From positions 17,047 to 81,046 of the forward strand of contig CAZUIM010000010.1 in the NCBI GenBank assembly GCA_964620325.1: a DNA stretch of 64,000 nucleotides. The letters are read 5' to 3'. The position numbers and the translations under genes are program-made. Each line of letters begins with the position of its first letter. The stretch's first letter is position 1. The notes beneath the pieces are model-generated. The model was given only the letters and a program-made list of their open reading frames with translations. It ran no database searches and was not told where the DNA came from. The DNA is from CAZMYM01 sp964620325. Lineage in GTDB: Bacteria; Bipolaricaulota; Bipolaricaulia; UBA7950; UBA9294. This document shows, in pieces, positions 61,137 to 64,000 of the stretch.

Positions 61137-61801
61137 CTCGACGGCCGATCGGCAACGAAGACGGCCGAACGGGCGGTTCGGAAGGGAACGCGAATCGACA
61201 AGAAGCCGGCCTCTCCGAGGAGCCGGGTCTCCACGTCAACCGGAAGCGGCATGTCGACGTGGACGAGGTCCTCACTCTCGCCTGCCGACGCACCGGGGAA
61301 GGTCGGCAGCGGATCCCGCTGGCCGTCCGAGAAGACGTAGTCGCCATTGACGAACCGTCTGCCGGGACGAAGCGCCACGAAGATCCGCCGGTAGAGGGTC
61401 GCCTTCACCTCCGGAGTCCAGTGGTGAAGAGCCATCGTCGAGAGAACGAGGTCGTAGACACCCCGGCCGAAGTCAACGTCGAGAAACGACGCCTGAAGGA
61501 GCCTCACCCGATCGAGCCGGTCGGCGAGCCGGCTCCGAAGCCGGGCGAGCATCTCGGAAGAGACGTCGATGCCGGTGATCCGCGCGTTTGGGACCTTCTC
61601 GAGAACAGCCGGGAGCTCGAGGCCCGTCCCGACGCCCAAGTCGAGGATCTCGATCGGCTCGTCCGTCACCGGAACGCCGTCGGCAACCGCCGCATAGAAC
61701 GCGTCGAACGACTCGACGTTCGCCCGCATGTGCTCGTCGTAGTCGTCCGCTCGCGTGTCGAAGAAGTCGGCCATCCGTTCCGGTTGCTTCGATGCCGTCA
61801 T
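61133..61801 (-). CDS. class I SAM-dependent methyltransferase
   Basis: A 222-residue protein: MADFFDTRADDYDEHM head, motif I ILDLGVGTGLELPAVLEKVP, ITGIDVSSEMLARL, YDLVLSTMALHHW and LRPGRRFVNGDYV. Similar to UbiE/trans-aconitate-type enzymes; substrate unknown. The ATG at 61801 has no ribosome site, but TACGAT lies 6 bases ahead, so a leaderless transcript is likely. Confidence 0.88.
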   Translation of the reverse strand: MTASKQPERMADFFDTRADDYDEHMRANVESFDAFYAAVADGVPVTDEPIEILDLGVGTGLELPAVLEKVPNARITGIDVSSEMLARLRSRLADRLDRVRLLQASFLDVDFGRGVYDLVLSTMALHHWTPEVKATLYRRIFVALRPGRRFVNGDYVFSDGQRDPLPTFPGASAGESEDLVHVDMPLPVDVETRLLGEAGFLSIRVPFRTARSAVFVADRPSS

Positions 61802-61807
61802 GTGCCG

Positions 61808-61825
61808 ATCGTAATCGGCTAGGAT
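61808..61825. promoter_or_regulatory. divergent leaderless -10 pair
   Basis: Minus TACGAT (61813-61808) is 6 bases from ATG 61801, with TCGACA 18 bases upstream of it. Plus TAGGAT (61820-61825) is 5 bases from ATG 61831. Only 29 bases separate the two start codons. Confidence 0.55.
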
Positions 61826-61830
61826 GGACC

Positions 61831-62118
61831 ATGTCGACGTGGGAGCCGTGGGAACGGAAGGTCCTCGAGACCTTCCTCGACGGGGAGCAGATCGTCCGAC
61901 TGCCCGCCCGATGGAAGAAGCGGATGGTGATCCTCCGTTGGCTCGTCGAGAAGTTCGAGTTCGATCGCCGGTACGCGCAGGCCGAGTTGAACGGGATCCT
62001 CACCCGACACCATCCGGACGTCGCCACGATTCGTCGGGAGTTCGTCATCTACGGATTGATGAAGCGTGAGAAGAGCGTCTACTGGCGAATCGACGAGACT
62101 CGATCCGTGGCCGGCTGA
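61831..62118 (+). CDS. DUF2087 family protein
   Basis: A 95-residue protein with the DUF2087 pattern: ERKVLETFLDGEQIVRLPAR, KKRMVILRWLVEKFEFDRRY, AELNGILTRHHPDVATIRRE and FVIYGLMKREKSVYWR. Often a C-terminal domain of transcription regulators, here alone. ATG 61831 has no ribosome site. Confidence 0.86.
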   Translation: MSTWEPWERKVLETFLDGEQIVRLPARWKKRMVILRWLVEKFEFDRRYAQAELNGILTRHHPDVATIRREFVIYGLMKREKSVYWRIDETRSVAG

Positions 62119-62204
62119 ACCGATCGCCTGGAGACGGCGACCCACCCTTGATTCGTAGAATGACGAAGAACAGATCCCGTGCCGACGCGTCCAAGGAGGC
62201 CAGC

Positions 62205-63197
62205 ATGGAATTTCGACCGATCGAGCTGCCGCGAGACTTCGGCCCGGTTGGCGAGATGATCTTCGAAGCGTTCCAGTACCCCGAGAATCCGGGGTGGAGC
62301 GTCCAAACGGACGAGCAAGAGGAGCTGTCTCACGCGATTCGCACGTTTCAGCGTCTGTGGATCCTTTTCCGACTCGCGCAGATCGTTTCCCCGCCGTTGC
62401 GCGACATGTTCCGAGGATACGTCGCTGTCGAAGACAGGAAGGTCGTCGGTTTGACGCTCGTTCAGCGTCGCGGATCGACGAGCGCCTGGGTCGTCGGGAC
62501 GGTCGGCGTGCTTCCCGACTTCCGGCGTCGTGGATTGGCGCGTGAGGGCCTCGAGAAGTCACTCGAGATGATGCGAACGCGCGGCGCGACGAAAGCGTGG
62601 CTCGGCGTGATCGATGGAAACACCCCGGCACAACGCCTGTACGCGAGCCTCGGCTTCGAGGTCTACGCCGGAACCGGAGATTACACCCTGACAGATCCGG
62701 TCGATCCGTCGGTCCCCTCGCTCCCCGCCGAGTACTCGATCGCCAAGCTGAAGCGTTCCGACTGGCGAACCCGACTCGACCTCGAGAAACGGATCGCTCC
62801 GGAAGAGACGCGACGCTACGAGCCGATCGAGAAGGGGCGCTTCCGAAAGCCGCCGATCCTTCGCCTTCTGATTCCGATCGTCAACCTCGTCCAGCGCTGT
62901 CAGGAGGAGGACTTCGTCCTTCGTGAGACCGCGAGCGGCCGAGTGATCGGACGGTTCGGATACAACGCGTCGAAGCGAGGCAAGGGCGTGAACTCGATCC
63001 GTGTTCACCTCGACCCGGCCACCCCGGATCTCGCGAGGTATGTCGTCGCCTCGATGCTGCACAAGGTCGTCTCCTTGAGTCCGGCGCTTCGCGTCGAACT
63101 GGGGGTGCCGCGCTGGATGCCCGCGGTTGCCGAGGCAGCCGAGTCGTACGGATTCGAGAAGCGGGTCGAGTACCTGAAAATGGGGCGGATGCTGTAA
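62205..63197 (+). CDS. tandem GNAT-domain acetyltransferase
   Basis: A 330-residue protein. The N-terminal GNAT (residues 1-165) is clear: VGTVGVLPDFRRRGLAREGL and NTPAQRLYASLGFEVYAG. The C-terminal half (170-330) resembles a second, degenerate GNAT unit: ETASGRVIGRFGYNASKR and AVAEAAESYGFEKR. AAGGAGG precedes ATG 62205. Substrate unknown. Confidence 0.88.
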   Translation: MEFRPIELPRDFGPVGEMIFEAFQYPENPGWSVQTDEQEELSHAIRTFQRLWILFRLAQIVSPPLRDMFRGYVAVEDRKVVGLTLVQRRGSTSAWVVGTVGVLPDFRRRGLAREGLEKSLEMMRTRGATKAWLGVIDGNTPAQRLYASLGFEVYAGTGDYTLTDPVDPSVPSLPAEYSIAKLKRSDWRTRLDLEKRIAPEETRRYEPIEKGRFRKPPILRLLIPIVNLVQRCQEEDFVLRETASGRVIGRFGYNASKRGKGVNSIRVHLDPATPDLARYVVASMLHKVVSLSPALRVELGVPRWMPAVAEAAESYGFEKRVEYLKMGRML

Positions 63198-63419
63198 CGT
63201 CGGACTTGAGGTGCCTCGATTCAGATCGTAGACTCCGTCTAGTCCATCACGGAGGCGGCGCATGACGGAGTAGTCCGCGCCAGATCGGAATCGTTGGCTG
63301 CGAGGTTCACCCCTGCAGTTCGGCGTCGCGTGCGGAGTACTCACACCTCACATCCCTCGAACACCCTACCGGCCTGATCTCTCTTCGCGCGGCAGAAGGC
63401 TCCACCGGAAGGAGAGACG
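63198..63419. other. 222-bp leader region of the ABC-F gene with a three-codon ORF
   Basis: Contains the promoter listed next, a GGAGG site followed by ATGACGGAGTAG at 63262, a dyad ACTCCGTC/GACGGAGT (63232-63239, 63264-63271) and a second CGGAGT copy at 63333. A long leader with a tiny ORF is known from attenuated ABC-F resistance genes; regulation here is inferred. Confidence 0.4.
63206..63234 (+). promoter_or_regulatory. promoter of the ABC-F leader
   Basis: TTGAGG (63206-63211), a 17-base spacer, TAGACT (63229-63234). Transcription near 63241 would leave about 180 bases before ATG 63420. Confidence 0.5.
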
Positions 63420-64000
63420 ATGGCCTCGACCGTGTTCAACGGCGTCTGCTTCGCCTACGACGCCTCGACCGACGGGTTGCTCGCCGACGTCTCGTTCAGC
63501 CTCTCTGAGGGCTGGACCGGCGTGATCGGCGCGAACGGCACCGGAAAGTCGACCCTTCTGCGTCTCGCGTGTGGAGACCCTGAGCCAAAGGCCGGGGTCC
63601 TCGATCGTCCGGCGTCCGCCCTCTACTGCCCCCAGCGAACAGACGAGCCGATGGCCGCATCCGCTGCCTTTCTCGACGCGGTCGATGGAGAGGCCTACCG
63701 GATTCGCGGACCGCTCGGAATCGAGGACGACTGGCTCGATCGCTGGGAGGGAGACGCTCAGTCACGGCGAGCGAAAGCGCGTCCAGATCGGTACGGGTCT
63801 CTGGCTTGCACCGGAGCTTCTGGCCGTCGACGAGCCGACGAACCACCTCGATCGTCGTGCCCGTCGGATGGTCGTCGACCCGCTGCGCACCTATCGTGGG
63901 ATCGGTCTTCTCGTCAGCCACGATCGAGATCTCCTCGATGAGCTCTGCGGGCACTGCCTGTTCGTCGATCCGCCGACTGTCGCCCTGCGCTCCGGTGGCT
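63420..64000 (+). CDS. ABC-F family ATPase, partial and frameshifted
   Basis: The first frame has Walker A GANGTGKST and runs to DRWEGD near 63755. The homology then continues in another frame: TLSHGERKRVQIGTGL (signature), LLAVDEPTNHLD (Walker B) and LLVSHDRDLLDEL to the window edge. The junction GGGAGGGAGACG seems to hold one surplus base. ATG 63420 has GGAAGGAG upstream. The N-terminal NBD is compact; the second NBD lies outside the window. It differs from the ABC-F at 31.6 kb. Confidence 0.82.

Noticed and set aside
1..64000. CRISPR array, rRNA operon, intact tRNA or insertion sequence
   Set aside because: No regular spaced repeat series, rRNA stretch, foldable tRNA or transposase was found by reading both strands.

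Overview
The window is a GC-rich, gene-dense bacterial chromosome segment: about 70 protein genes on both strands, no rRNA or tRNA gene, no CRISPR array and no insertion sequence. The gene content points to an anaerobe with a folate-linked one-carbon pathway: MetF/MetV, many 4Fe-4S proteins, an Rrf2 regulator with four cysteines, an EFR1-type flavodoxin/ferredoxin protein and a ferredoxin-tailed aldo/keto reductase. Two RIO kinases, a serpin lipoprotein and a CFI-box C-terminal domain suit an uncultivated lineage of the Bipolaricaulota/Acetothermia kind. That placement is inference, not shown.

Region 1-7.4 kb (minus strand) is one tightly packed operon of eleven genes: DUF5320, two NifX-like proteins, two MinD-type ATPases with inserted ferredoxin domains, a small zinc-ribbon protein, a DUF89 phosphatase, Mrp, a radical SAM enzyme, MetV and MetF (cut by the window edge). 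Most neighbours overlap by a few bases. It resembles the ORP (orange protein) cluster of Desulfovibrio joined to the methyl-branch reductase. A divergent DUF134 regulator and a palindrome between the -35 and -10 of the operon promoter probably control it.

Region 7.4-17.6 kb holds a CrtI-like oxidoreductase, a 7TM-PAS-GGDEF protein broken by a frameshift, an acetyltransferase, a methyltransferase, a cupin, a RIO1 kinase, a TIGR04076 protein, the Rrf2 regulator and a two-gene phage helicase-loader module. Region 17.6-31.3 kb has a 932-residue secreted protein made of two hydrolase-like repeats, an S10 carboxypeptidase, a secreted protein with a paralogue at 40 kb, TrmH, NUDIX, a YcaQ-like glycosylase, a methyltransferase, DUF362, a CDF exporter, a patatin, a membrane thioredoxin-like protein and a TPR/CFI-box protein. 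Region 31.6-42.9 kb carries ABC-F, a phosphodiesterase, an AraC-GyrI regulator followed by three 21-bp-spaced direct repeats and a GyrI-like target gene, the aldo/keto reductase with a second RIO kinase, DUF2164, a secreted GH31 glycosidase, FabI and EFR1.

Region 42.9-52.4 kb is an envelope block: two secreted helical proteins around a membrane-anchored OmpR-type regulator, a MacB/LolD-like ABC system with a small secreted partner, and a MarR-controlled heterodimeric ABC exporter. Region 52.4-64 kb has a strictosidine-synthase-like protein, a PP-loop enzyme, an EamA transporter, GNATs, a serpin, a ClbS-like protein, a class II aldolase/MtnA pair for 5'-deoxynucleoside salvage, a macrodomain protein, DUF2087 and a partial second ABC-F.

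Two genome-wide traits recur. Several promoters place a -10 box only 5-9 bases before the start codon, which implies leaderless mRNAs. Several otherwise intact genes (GGDEF, NUDIX, DUF362, terminal ABC-F) carry single-base frameshifts, mostly at or beside G-runs. Sequencing or assembly error is the simplest explanation and should be excluded before calling these pseudogenes.
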